Shown here: positions 1-5,110 of the stretch, in pieces | Numbering within the stretch: the first letter of the stretch is position 1 | Layout of the letters: each line of letters opens with the position of its first letter | Source: an uncultured Porphyromonadaceae bacterium | GTDB lineage: Bacteria; Bacteroidota; Bacteroidia; Bacteroidales; Muribaculaceae | Length of the DNA: 5,110 bases | Assembly: GCA_900552325.1 (NCBI GenBank) | Contig: URZG01000175.1 | Span: 1 to 5,110 of the forward strand | Direction of reading: 5' to 3' | The notes under the pieces: model-generated | Told to the model about the DNA's origin: nothing | What the model saw: the letters and a program-made list of their open reading frames with translations, nothing else | The model's database searches: none | Program-made: the position numbers and the translations under genes

Positions 1-338
1 AGGATGCCGTGGATTATACCGTTCTGGCCGATTACCGCAACCGGTCGCGGAATGTGGCGCCGGGCAATGATGAGATCGTGGATTGCGACTATTTCCGGGT
101 CAACCGTCTGGAACTTGACGGGGAGCTTTCGATTCCTGCCGATCCGGAGGCTTTCAGAGTACTGATGTGCCTTGAGGGTGAGGCTTCGCTCGTGTTCGCC
201 TGCGACAAGGCTGACGTCGGGAATACGCGCGGCAACAGCCGCATGGTTCTGCGCCGCGGACAGACGGTGCTGATCCCGGCTTCTGCCCCCTCCCTTACAA
301 TGACGGGCCACGCCATCCTTCTTTCGGCCCAGGCCTGA
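1..338 (+). CDS. manA: Mannose-6-phosphate isomerase, class I, C-terminal fragment (5' end outside window)
   Basis: The reading frame is already open at base 3 and ends at the TGA at 336-338, so only the last ~112 residues are visible. The GTG at position 9 is an internal valine, not a start. The fragment reads as the C-terminal cupin-like domain of class I phosphomannose isomerases: an acidic 'DEIVDCDYFRVNRLELDGE' strand pair, then 'VLMCLEGEASLVF', then the 'RRGQTVLIPAS' segment that recurs near the end of this family, and a short hydrophobic tail. The family interconverts fructose-6-phosphate and mannose-6-phosphate in the cytosol, feeding mannose use and GDP-sugar synthesis. The zinc ligands and catalytic residues lie in the missing N-terminal part, so activity cannot be judged here. 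A stretch around residues 66-78 (ACDKADVGNTRGN) looks like a loop insertion. Another cupin sugar isomerase is possible but less likely. The gene converges on the phosphatase gene and probably belongs to a different transcription unit. Confidence 0.72.
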   Translation, partial: DAVDYTVLADYRNRSRNVAPGNDEIVDCDYFRVNRLELDGELSIPADPEAFRVLMCLEGEASLVFACDKADVGNTRGNSRMVLRRGQTVLIPASAPSLTMTGHAILLSAQA

Positions 339-377
339 TGCCGGTCGCGGTTACCGTCGGGCTTGTGGGATAAAGGA

Positions 378-450
378 GGAAGCTGTATCGTGACCGGCGC
401 CCGAGGTGCCACCCGAGGGGGGCGACTGACGCGATCATGACACAGCTTCC
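378..450. other. Long imperfect hairpin in the convergent spacer (candidate structured RNA or terminator-like element)
   Basis: The arms GGAAGCTGT (378-386) and ACAGCTTCC (442-450) are perfect inverted repeats. The pairing continues inward to 393/435 with one A-C mismatch (387/441) and one G-U wobble (390/438), giving about 15 pairs over 16 positions. Inside, CGCCC (398-402) can pair with GGGCG (420-424). The apical part carries two direct copies of CCCGAGG (400-406 and 412-418). No poly-T tract follows on either strand, so this is not a textbook intrinsic terminator. It does not match SRP RNA, tmRNA, RNase P RNA or a riboswitch class that I recognise. It lies between two converging genes, so it could serve as a bidirectional transcript end, an mRNA 3'-end stabiliser, a small RNA or an intergenic repeat. 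The structure is visible in the sequence; the function is not. Confidence 0.45.
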
Positions 451-536
451 CTGCGTTACCGCTGATACAAAGAATAACCCGGCGTGATTAAGAACTGATT
501 TGTATGATTTAATTTGTGTTATTCAGGGGGTAGGAT

Positions 537-1457
537 TCATTTCTTGCGGCTGACGGTGTGGAGGGTGTTTCCGTTCTCGTCGAGCATGTGGAGGTTGAGA
601 GTGTTTTTGTCGGCACTGAGAACGGAGAAGCCGGGTGCATCGCTGCAGAAGACGGTGCCGTCGATCTTCGCCGGCACTCTTGTCTGCGAGCCGGAGGTGT
701 TGACGATGTAGTCAGTCTGCGAGCCGGGGCGCCGGATGTGCTGGTAGTTGTGCAGATGGCCGCAGATGTACATGTCCACCCTGTGTCGGCGGATAATGGA
801 GTCGACGCGTTTCTGGAGGTCGGTGCGTTCGGATTCGGCTTTGTCGGTGTAGGCGAAGATGGGATGATGTCCCACGACTACCACCCAGTCCTCGCCGGCC
901 TCGGCGAGAGTGCGGTCAAGCCACTGCAGCTGTGCCTCCATATCCTGTGCGGCGGCATCGGGATAGGTCGCGGTGTTCTTGCGGTATTTGTCGATCAGGG
1001 GTGTGGTGTCAATGAACACTACTTTCAGCGTTGTGCCGTCCTCATCGAAGGTGCGTGTGTAGTAGCGCGCCGGCATCTTCCAGCGCCGTGATACCCCCGA
1101 GTAATCGAGTACGGCCTGAGTGTTGCCCCGGTATTCATGGTTGCCGCAGAGGGGGTACCAGTCGACCATCAGTTCGGGATGGGAGTATATTAGCTCGTAG
1201 TTTGTCATCCAGAGGGGATCGGAGACACTCTGCACACCGCCGTAGTGGTGAGTGTCGCCAAGAGAGAGAACGGCCTCGGGGCCGATGCGGTCGGCGACTT
1301 CGCCCATGGTGTCGGCTACTTTTTTCTGATGGTAATATCCGTTGCGGCCGAGGTCGGAAGCCACGATGAGGTTGATGTCGCCTTTGGCGGGAACGTTCTG
1401 GGCGGAAGCGCACATGGCGGCGGCGCCGAGAAGTGATAATAACAGTTTGCGTATCAT
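537..1457 (-). CDS. Secreted calcineurin-like metallophosphoesterase, tartrate-resistant (purple) acid phosphatase type
   Basis: This 306-residue protein is complete, with an ATG start at 1457 and a TGA stop at 537-539. Residues 1-19 form a signal peptide (MIRK, then a Leu/Ala-rich core, ending ASA before Gln20), so it should act in the periplasm or at the cell surface. Cys16 is preceded by Met, so there is no good lipobox. The metallophosphoesterase motifs occur in order: Asp35 (ASDLGRN), GD at 67-68, GNHE at 105-108, GHH at 196-198 and GHLH at 233-236. The layout around them (HYGGVQSVSDP, the YSHPEL/WYPLCGNHEY block, RRWKMPARYY) follows tartrate-resistant acid phosphatase (ACP5) rather than the long plant purple phosphatases, and the length fits. 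By alignment the metal ligands would be Asp35, Asp68, Asn106, His197, His234 and His236, with His107 as the catalytic histidine. The tyrosine that makes these enzymes purple aligns with His71, so the metal preference may differ. The expected reaction is phosphomonoester hydrolysis; the substrate is unknown. It lies 34 bp behind the receptor gene on the same strand with no TAnnTTTG box in the gap, so co-transcription is likely. Confidence 0.85.
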   Translation of the reverse strand: MIRKLLLSLLGAAAMCASAQNVPAKGDINLIVASDLGRNGYYHQKKVADTMGEVADRIGPEAVLSLGDTHHYGGVQSVSDPLWMTNYELIYSHPELMVDWYPLCGNHEYRGNTQAVLDYSGVSRRWKMPARYYTRTFDEDGTTLKVVFIDTTPLIDKYRKNTATYPDAAAQDMEAQLQWLDRTLAEAGEDWVVVVGHHPIFAYTDKAESERTDLQKRVDSIIRRHRVDMYICGHLHNYQHIRRPGSQTDYIVNTSGSQTRVPAKIDGTVFCSDAPGFSVLSADKNTLNLHMLDENGNTLHTVSRKK

Positions 1458-1491
1458 TTTATTATGTTGATTTTGTCTGTTGTGTGGTGTT

Positions 1492-4242
1492 TCAGAAGGT
1501 CACCTTTATGCCACCGTTGAGTTTCACCCCGTAGTATTCCTGCTGCATGGTGAAGTCCTTGCTCCCCTGGTAATACCTCAGGGGCTGGTTGAGGAGGTTT
1601 GTCAGGTCGGCATATACGGTGAAACGGGTTTTGCGGCCGAAGGTGTAGCTGATATTGAAATCCATATATTTCACGTCGTCGTAGTATCGGTCATAGAATT
1701 TCTCCTGACTCATCTCGTCGATGAAAGAGGAGGCGTAGTTGAACGACAGGCGAGCCGACAGTCCGAATTTCTCGAAGAATAGCGAGAGATTGGCCGTGTG
1801 CGCGGGTGAGCCGGGGAGGCTGAGCCCTTTCTCATTCTCGCGGCCGGTGAAGTTGAAGTCGGTGATACGCGAATGGGTATAGGTGTATGTGCCGTAAAAA
1901 CCGATGCATTTCATGGCGGGGGTGATGAAGCCGAAGTCACGCTGGTAGGCCAGTTCCACTCCGAAGAGGTCGGCGTTGCCGCCGTTTTTGGGCTGGGTGA
2001 GTTTGGTCCATACATTCCCCTCGTACTCGCGGTTGAACGCCACTTCGTCGACAATGAATCCGTTGATATGTTTGTAGAATACACCTGCCGATACGAGACC
2101 GACAGATCTCCAGTAGCGTTCGGCGCTGATGTCAAGGTTGTGTGATGTCGTGGCCTCGAGACCCGGATTGCCGATTACCAGCTCGTTGTCGCCGCGTTTG
2201 ATGTTCATGCATGGCACGAGAGCGGAATATTTCGGGCGTGAGATGGACTGGTTATATCCGGTGCGGAGCATGAGATCCTTGTCGATCTCCCATTTGAGGA
2301 TGAGTGACGGCAGGAAATTGATGTAGGACGAGCTCTCGGCGCCGGTGGAGGATACGGAGTTTGTCTCGTCGTCGTATTTCGTTCCGGAGTAACGCAGGGC
2401 GGTGTTTTCCACGCGCAGGCCACCCATGAAACTCAGGTTGTCGGCCAGACGAGAATCCACACGGACGTATCCTGAGGTCACGTTCTCGCGGGCGTTGTAG
2501 TTGCCGGCGAGTTCTTCGGCCACCTGAGCTTTCTCGAAAAGCGATGGATTGTCAAGGTCAAGGGACCCGAGGAAATCCTTGGAGATGTATGTTCCGGGCT
2601 GATAGCGGTCGGAGGGCATGAAGTGGCGGGTGTTCTGATCTGTTGTGCTGGCGAAGGCTCTGGAGTCAAACCCCTTTTCGTCAAGCGGGGAGTATTCGTA
2701 GAAGTCGATCTCCTTGTCCTTCGTCTTGTTGACGAATTTGAATCCGAACTTGAGCTTCGACCGCTCGCTCAGGCGTGTCTTGAAATCAATGGCGAACCGG
2801 AGGTCGCGCTCCACTATCGTCTGCTGCTGCTGGGTTAGATCCTTGAGCGAGAAGTTGTCGTCAAGAATCATCGTGGAGCCCTCGAGGGGCGAGGCGAAAG
2901 GCATCCGGGTGTCGGAAAGGTCGAAGGCGAAATGCTGTTTGCGCAGACGGTAATCGATGTAGCGCTCGTTGGGACGGTCCTCCGACGCACGGGCATATCC
3001 GGCCTTCCATTCAAGGTCGAGCGGACCCAGCCGGTTTTCGCCCCCGAGGGTGAAGTCCATGGTGCGCTGGCGTTCGAGACGTGCGTTGCTGTTGTCGGGA
3101 GTGCCTCCTTTGGTCTGCAACCTCACATCCGCCACCCCTTTCGGCGAGATGTCTTTCAGGTTGGTGCGGTAGCGGTTCTCCCAGTCATTACGGTTGTTGA
3201 AAATACCTTTGAACCAGATTTTGTTGAAGTGGTCGAAACGGTAGTCAAGTGACAGCGAATAGCTTTGGCGTTCGCGAGTGACGTAATATCGGCGTATCTG
3301 GTAATCGCTCACATACAGTTTGCCGTTGTCGTCCTTTTCCCAAAGGAATTCCGTGTCGTATGAACCGGAGGGAGCGTTATTATAAGATGCGGAGGCCATG
3401 AAGCCGAACCTGTCGTTGAAAAAACGGCTGCCGACGGTAAGTCCAAGGTTCAGCTGCGCTTTCCGGCTTATCCAGTTGTAACCGGTACCGGCCACGGCGT
3501 TGAGCGTGAACCGCTGCGGCGAGTTCTTGGTGACAAGGTTTATCGATCCGCCTATGGCGTCGCCGTCCTGGTCAGGCATGAGAGTCTTGTTGACCTCGAT
3601 GGTCTGTATCATGTCCGAGGGGATCAGGTCAAGCTGCACGTTGCGGATATCCCCTTCGGCCGACGGAATCCTGGAGCCGTTTACGGTAACGGAACTGAAA
3701 TCGGCCGGTGTGCCGCGTACCTGGCCGAAGCGCGCCTCACCCTGGTCGTACTGCACGTTGATGCCGCTGATGCGTTTGAGGGCGTCGCCGATATTGGAGT
3801 CGGGGAATTTCCCGATCTGGTCGGCCGACACTATGTTGGTGATGTTCACGTTGTTCTTCTGTGTGTTGATGGCACGGTGCTGACCCGAGAACACCCCTGT
3901 CACCACCACTTCCTTAAGTTCTTTGGAAGCATCGGCCATCACGATATCTTCGGTCATGTCTTTGCCTTTGACCTGCACCTTCCTGGCCGAAGGGGCGTAG
4001 CCGATGTATGATACTTTCAGTGTGTGGTCTCCGGAATGTAGACCTGCGAAGGAATAGAATCCGTCGGCATCCGTGACTGCGGAGTGCTTGTCGTCGTCAA
4101 GGATGACCACTGCTCCCGGCAAGGGGTTCTTATCATTATCCATGATACGTCCCCGCAGCAATGATCCTGCAGGAAGGTCGGCACCTCCGGCGCCGATGCC
4201 GGCGGCTACACCGGCCAAAAGAAATGTGAATCTTTTTTTCAC
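1492..4242 (-). CDS. TonB-dependent outer-membrane receptor with N-terminal carboxypeptidase-regulatory-like domain
   Basis: The frame gives 916 residues from a GTG at 4240-4242. The frame also extends to a TTG at 4272, but that codon lies inside the probable -7 promoter box. The GTG start gives a clean signal peptide (MKKR, then a hydrophobic FTFLLAGVAAGIGAGG core). Domains in order: signal peptide 1 to ~25; carboxypeptidase-regulatory-like beta domain ~29-102 (from LRGRIMDN, with PLPGAVVILDD, DADGFYSFAGL and VSYIGYAP); a TonB-box-like EVVVTG at 111-116; plug domain ~120-240 (FPDSNIGDALKRISGI, RGTPADFSSVTVNG, EVNKTLMPDQDGDAIGG); then a beta-barrel ending in VTF with terminal Phe916, as expected for BAM-inserted barrels. 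The plug pattern and the NLLNQPLRYYQG segment near the C-terminus resemble the TonB-Xanth-Caul type receptors rather than SusC, and no SusD partner is present. It should import a substrate using TonB-ExbBD energy. The substrate is unknown; the adjoining secreted phosphatase suggests a phosphorylated compound (inference). Confidence 0.9.
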   Translation of the reverse strand: MKKRFTFLLAGVAAGIGAGGADLPAGSLLRGRIMDNDKNPLPGAVVILDDDKHSAVTDADGFYSFAGLHSGDHTLKVSYIGYAPSARKVQVKGKDMTEDIVMADASKELKEVVVTGVFSGQHRAINTQKNNVNITNIVSADQIGKFPDSNIGDALKRISGINVQYDQGEARFGQVRGTPADFSSVTVNGSRIPSAEGDIRNVQLDLIPSDMIQTIEVNKTLMPDQDGDAIGGSINLVTKNSPQRFTLNAVAGTGYNWISRKAQLNLGLTVGSRFFNDRFGFMASASYNNAPSGSYDTEFLWEKDDNGKLYVSDYQIRRYYVTRERQSYSLSLDYRFDHFNKIWFKGIFNNRNDWENRYRTNLKDISPKGVADVRLQTKGGTPDNSNARLERQRTMDFTLGGENRLGPLDLEWKAGYARASEDRPNERYIDYRLRKQHFAFDLSDTRMPFASPLEGSTMILDDNFSLKDLTQQQQTIVERDLRFAIDFKTRLSERSKLKFGFKFVNKTKDKEIDFYEYSPLDEKGFDSRAFASTTDQNTRHFMPSDRYQPGTYISKDFLGSLDLDNPSLFEKAQVAEELAGNYNARENVTSGYVRVDSRLADNLSFMGGLRVENTALRYSGTKYDDETNSVSSTGAESSSYINFLPSLILKWEIDKDLMLRTGYNQSISRPKYSALVPCMNIKRGDNELVIGNPGLEATTSHNLDISAERYWRSVGLVSAGVFYKHINGFIVDEVAFNREYEGNVWTKLTQPKNGGNADLFGVELAYQRDFGFITPAMKCIGFYGTYTYTHSRITDFNFTGRENEKGLSLPGSPAHTANLSLFFEKFGLSARLSFNYASSFIDEMSQEKFYDRYYDDVKYMDFNISYTFGRKTRFTVYADLTNLLNQPLRYYQGSKDFTMQQEYYGVKLNGGIKVTF

Positions 4243-4269
4243 AGTAGAAATTGTTATTGGTTTCGCCGG

Positions 4270-4277
4270 CAAAATTA
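4270..4277 (-). promoter_or_regulatory. Probable -7 promoter box of the receptor-phosphatase operon
   Basis: The minus strand reads TAATTTTG, an exact match to the Bacteroidota -7 consensus TAnnTTTG. Transcription would begin near 4264-4266, giving a leader of about 22-24 nt before the GTG at 4242. That leader is A-rich with no Shine-Dalgarno sequence, which is usual in this phylum. A TTTG suited to the -33 element ends a T-run at 4303-4306, but the 25-nt gap is longer than the roughly 20 nt normally seen, so the promoter may be weak or need an activator. Confidence 0.6.
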
Positions 4278-4351
4278 GGGGTGAGATGTTTCATGGTATT
4301 TTCAAAAAAATGGAATTATCGTGAAATGCTCCCGGGCAAGGTGCCGGTATT

Positions 4352-4369
4352 AAAGTTTTATTAAACTTT
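4352..4369. repeat. AT-rich inverted repeat in the divergent promoter region (possible operator)
   Basis: AAAGTTT (4352-4358) and AAACTTT (4363-4369) are perfect 7-bp inverted arms separated by TATT. The element lies about 46 bp before the response-regulator start and about 75 bp upstream of the receptor -7 box, a position from which a bound protein could affect both promoters. A T-run and G follow (4367-4372), which could also serve as a -33-like TTTG. OmpR-family regulators usually bind direct repeats, so the binder, if any, need not be the adjacent regulator. AT-rich arms of this length can also arise by chance. Confidence 0.3.
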
Positions 4370-4402
4370 TTGATGGATAATTATGTAATACGGATATATG
4401 TT

Positions 4403-4410
4403 TAATTTTG
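4403..4410 (+). promoter_or_regulatory. Probable -7 promoter box of the response-regulator gene
   Basis: The plus strand reads TAATTTTG, an exact TAnnTTTG match, and ends only four bases before the ATG at 4415. Transcription from it would start around 4414-4416, at or next to the start codon. No TTTG lies about 20 nt upstream; the nearest, at 4369-4372, is 30 nt away. An overlapping weaker box, TATGTTTA at 4397-4404, is 24 nt from that TTTG and would give a leader of only a few bases. Confidence 0.5.
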
Positions 4411-4414
4411 CGGC

Positions 4415-5104
4415 ATGGAAAGAACCGGACATATACTTGTGGTCGACGACGAGGAGACTCTGTGCGACACTCTGGCATTCAACCTCGAGAGCGAAGGGTA
4501 TCAGGTAGATACCGCTTACAGCGCCGAGGAGGCTCTTACGCGCAATCTTGCGGAGTATGATCTCATCCTGCTGGATATAATGATGGGGGAGATCTCGGGC
4601 TTGCAGCTGGCCAGGATCATGAAGTCGAATCCGTCCACCGCCGGGGTGCCTATAATTTTCTGCACCGCCCGCGATACGGAGGATGATATGATCAAGGGGC
4701 TTGACCTCGGGGCCGATGACTATATAATGAAGCCTTACTCGCTCAAAGCCGTTCTGGCGAGGGTGCGCACGGTGTTGCGGCGTACTTGCGGCCACCATGC
4801 CGAGGCGCCCCGCGACACGGTTTCGTACAATGGGCTGGTGCTGTCGGTGCGCAACCGCACCTGCACAGTCGACGGCCGTGAGGTGAAGATGCCCAAAAAG
4901 GAGTTCGAGATCCTTCTGAAACTTGTGTCGAACATGGGGCAGGTGTTTTCGCGTCAGGAACTGCTGCGCGACATCTGGCCTGACGAGGTGGTTGTGCTGG
5001 CCCGTGTGGTGGATGTCAACATCACCCGGATAAGGCAGAAGATAGGCGCATACGGCAAGAACATCGTGACACGTTCGGGGTATGGCTATGGCTTTTTTGA
5101 GTAA
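4415..5104 (+). CDS. OmpR/PhoB-family two-component response regulator
   Basis: The gene is complete at 229 residues, from an ATG at 4415 to a TAA at 5102-5104, the normal length for the family. Residues ~6-122 form the receiver domain: acidic pair Asp11-Asp12 (VVDDEE), phospho-acceptor Asp54 (LILLDIMMG), Thr84 (FCTAR), Tyr103 and Lys106-Pro107 (DDYIMKP). All switch residues are present, so it should be phosphorylated by a partner histidine kinase. After a linker (~123-133), residues ~134-229 form the winged-helix DNA-binding domain, with PKKEFEILLKL, the recognition-helix region VVDVNITRIRQKI, and the wing ending TRSGYGYGFF. It acts in the cytosol as a transcription factor. It is transcribed divergently from the receptor-phosphatase pair, which makes that operon, and its own promoter, plausible targets. 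A phosphate-starvation role like PhoB would fit the phosphatase neighbour, but the sequence does not prove it, so no symbol is given. The probable transcript start lies almost on the ATG. Confidence 0.92.
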   Translation: MERTGHILVVDDEETLCDTLAFNLESEGYQVDTAYSAEEALTRNLAEYDLILLDIMMGEISGLQLARIMKSNPSTAGVPIIFCTARDTEDDMIKGLDLGADDYIMKPYSLKAVLARVRTVLRRTCGHHAEAPRDTVSYNGLVLSVRNRTCTVDGREVKMPKKEFEILLKLVSNMGQVFSRQELLRDIWPDEVVVLARVVDVNITRIRQKIGAYGKNIVTRSGYGYGFFE

Positions 5105-5110
5105 GGTGAC
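5082..5110 (+). CDS. Possible start of an overlapping downstream gene (sensor histidine kinase?), cut by window end
   Basis: In the frame one base ahead of the response regulator, ATG codons at 5082 and 5088 open a frame reading MAMAFLSKV that is unbroken to the window edge. It would overlap the regulator's last codons and its TAA. Response-regulator genes of this type are often followed closely by their cognate histidine kinase, which is the only reason to suggest that product. A GTG at 5107 in the same frame is an alternative start. Fewer than ten codons are visible, so chance cannot be excluded. Confidence 0.25.

Noticed and set aside
41..350. Ten-base direct repeat CCGGTCGCGG at 41-50 and 341-350
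   Set aside because: One copy is inside the manA coding region and the other just after its stop; a 10-mer in GC-rich DNA is likely chance and no mobile element is seen between them.
390..440. Tiny GTG-initiated frame of 16 codons preceded by AGGAGGA at 374-380
   Set aside because: The frame lies within the hairpin, is rich in Gly/Arg from GC-rich sequence, and Bacteroidota seldom depend on strong Shine-Dalgarno sites. There is no evidence that it is translated.
472..524. Inverted repeat GAATAAC / GTTATTC as a terminator for the phosphatase operon
   Set aside because: The 7-bp arms are AT-rich and separated by 39 bases, too weak for a confident terminator, and no clear T-tract follows on the minus strand.
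558..1091. A 177-codon open frame on the + strand opposite the phosphatase gene
   Set aside because: It lies fully antisense to a gene with clear catalytic motifs, has no recognisable domain, and is explained by the codon bias of the real gene. The same applies to the + frames within 1480-3883 opposite the receptor.
2821..2835. CTG triplet run as a simple repeat
   Set aside because: It encodes four glutamines in a receptor loop or strand and is too short to be a meaningful repeat tract.
4293..4384. ATGG(T/A)A-type near repeats at 4293, 4310 and 4373 as regulator direct-repeat sites
   Set aside because: The copies differ in sequence and have irregular spacing (17 and 63 bp), unlike the evenly spaced direct repeats bound by OmpR-family dimers.
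4361..4798. A 145-codon open frame on the - strand opposite the response regulator
   Set aside because: It is the antisense shadow of the receiver domain; its sequence shows no family pattern and its 3' end runs into the promoter region.

Overview
The window looks like a chromosomal segment from a GC-moderate member of the Bacteroidales (phylum Bacteroidota), possibly a gut lineage such as Muribaculaceae. Four things point there. Two TAnnTTTG boxes, the -7 promoter element typical of this phylum, sit in the divergent spacer. The leaders lack convincing Shine-Dalgarno sequences. The TonB-dependent receptor carries an N-terminal carboxypeptidase-regulatory-like domain. The protein sequences also have a Bacteroidales flavour. 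The family assignment is inference from recalled protein patterns, not a search.

Layout, left to right. Positions 1-338 (+) hold the 3' end of a gene that looks like a class I mannose-6-phosphate isomerase (manA). Positions 339-536 are a convergent spacer with a long imperfect hairpin (378-450) that no gene explains. Positions 537-1457 (-) encode a secreted metallophosphoesterase resembling tartrate-resistant (purple) acid phosphatase. Only 34 bp upstream of it, on the same strand, 1492-4242 (-) encodes a large TonB-dependent outer-membrane receptor. Positions 4243-4414 form a divergent promoter region with two outward-facing -7 boxes and an AT-rich inverted repeat. Positions 4415-5104 (+) encode a complete OmpR/PhoB-type response regulator. 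The last bases may hold the overlapping start of a further gene, possibly a sensor kinase.

Working model (inference): the receptor and phosphatase form a two-gene operon. The phosphatase would release phosphate from, or trim, a phosphorylated compound in the periplasm or at the cell surface, and the receptor would import the compound or a product. The divergently transcribed response regulator is a natural candidate controller. The manA fragment is convergent and probably unrelated.

I did not see a mobile element, CRISPR array, tRNA or rRNA. The most notable points are the replacement of the purple-acid-phosphatase tyrosine by histidine, a response-regulator promoter placed so that its mRNA may be nearly leaderless, and the unexplained structured element in the convergent spacer.
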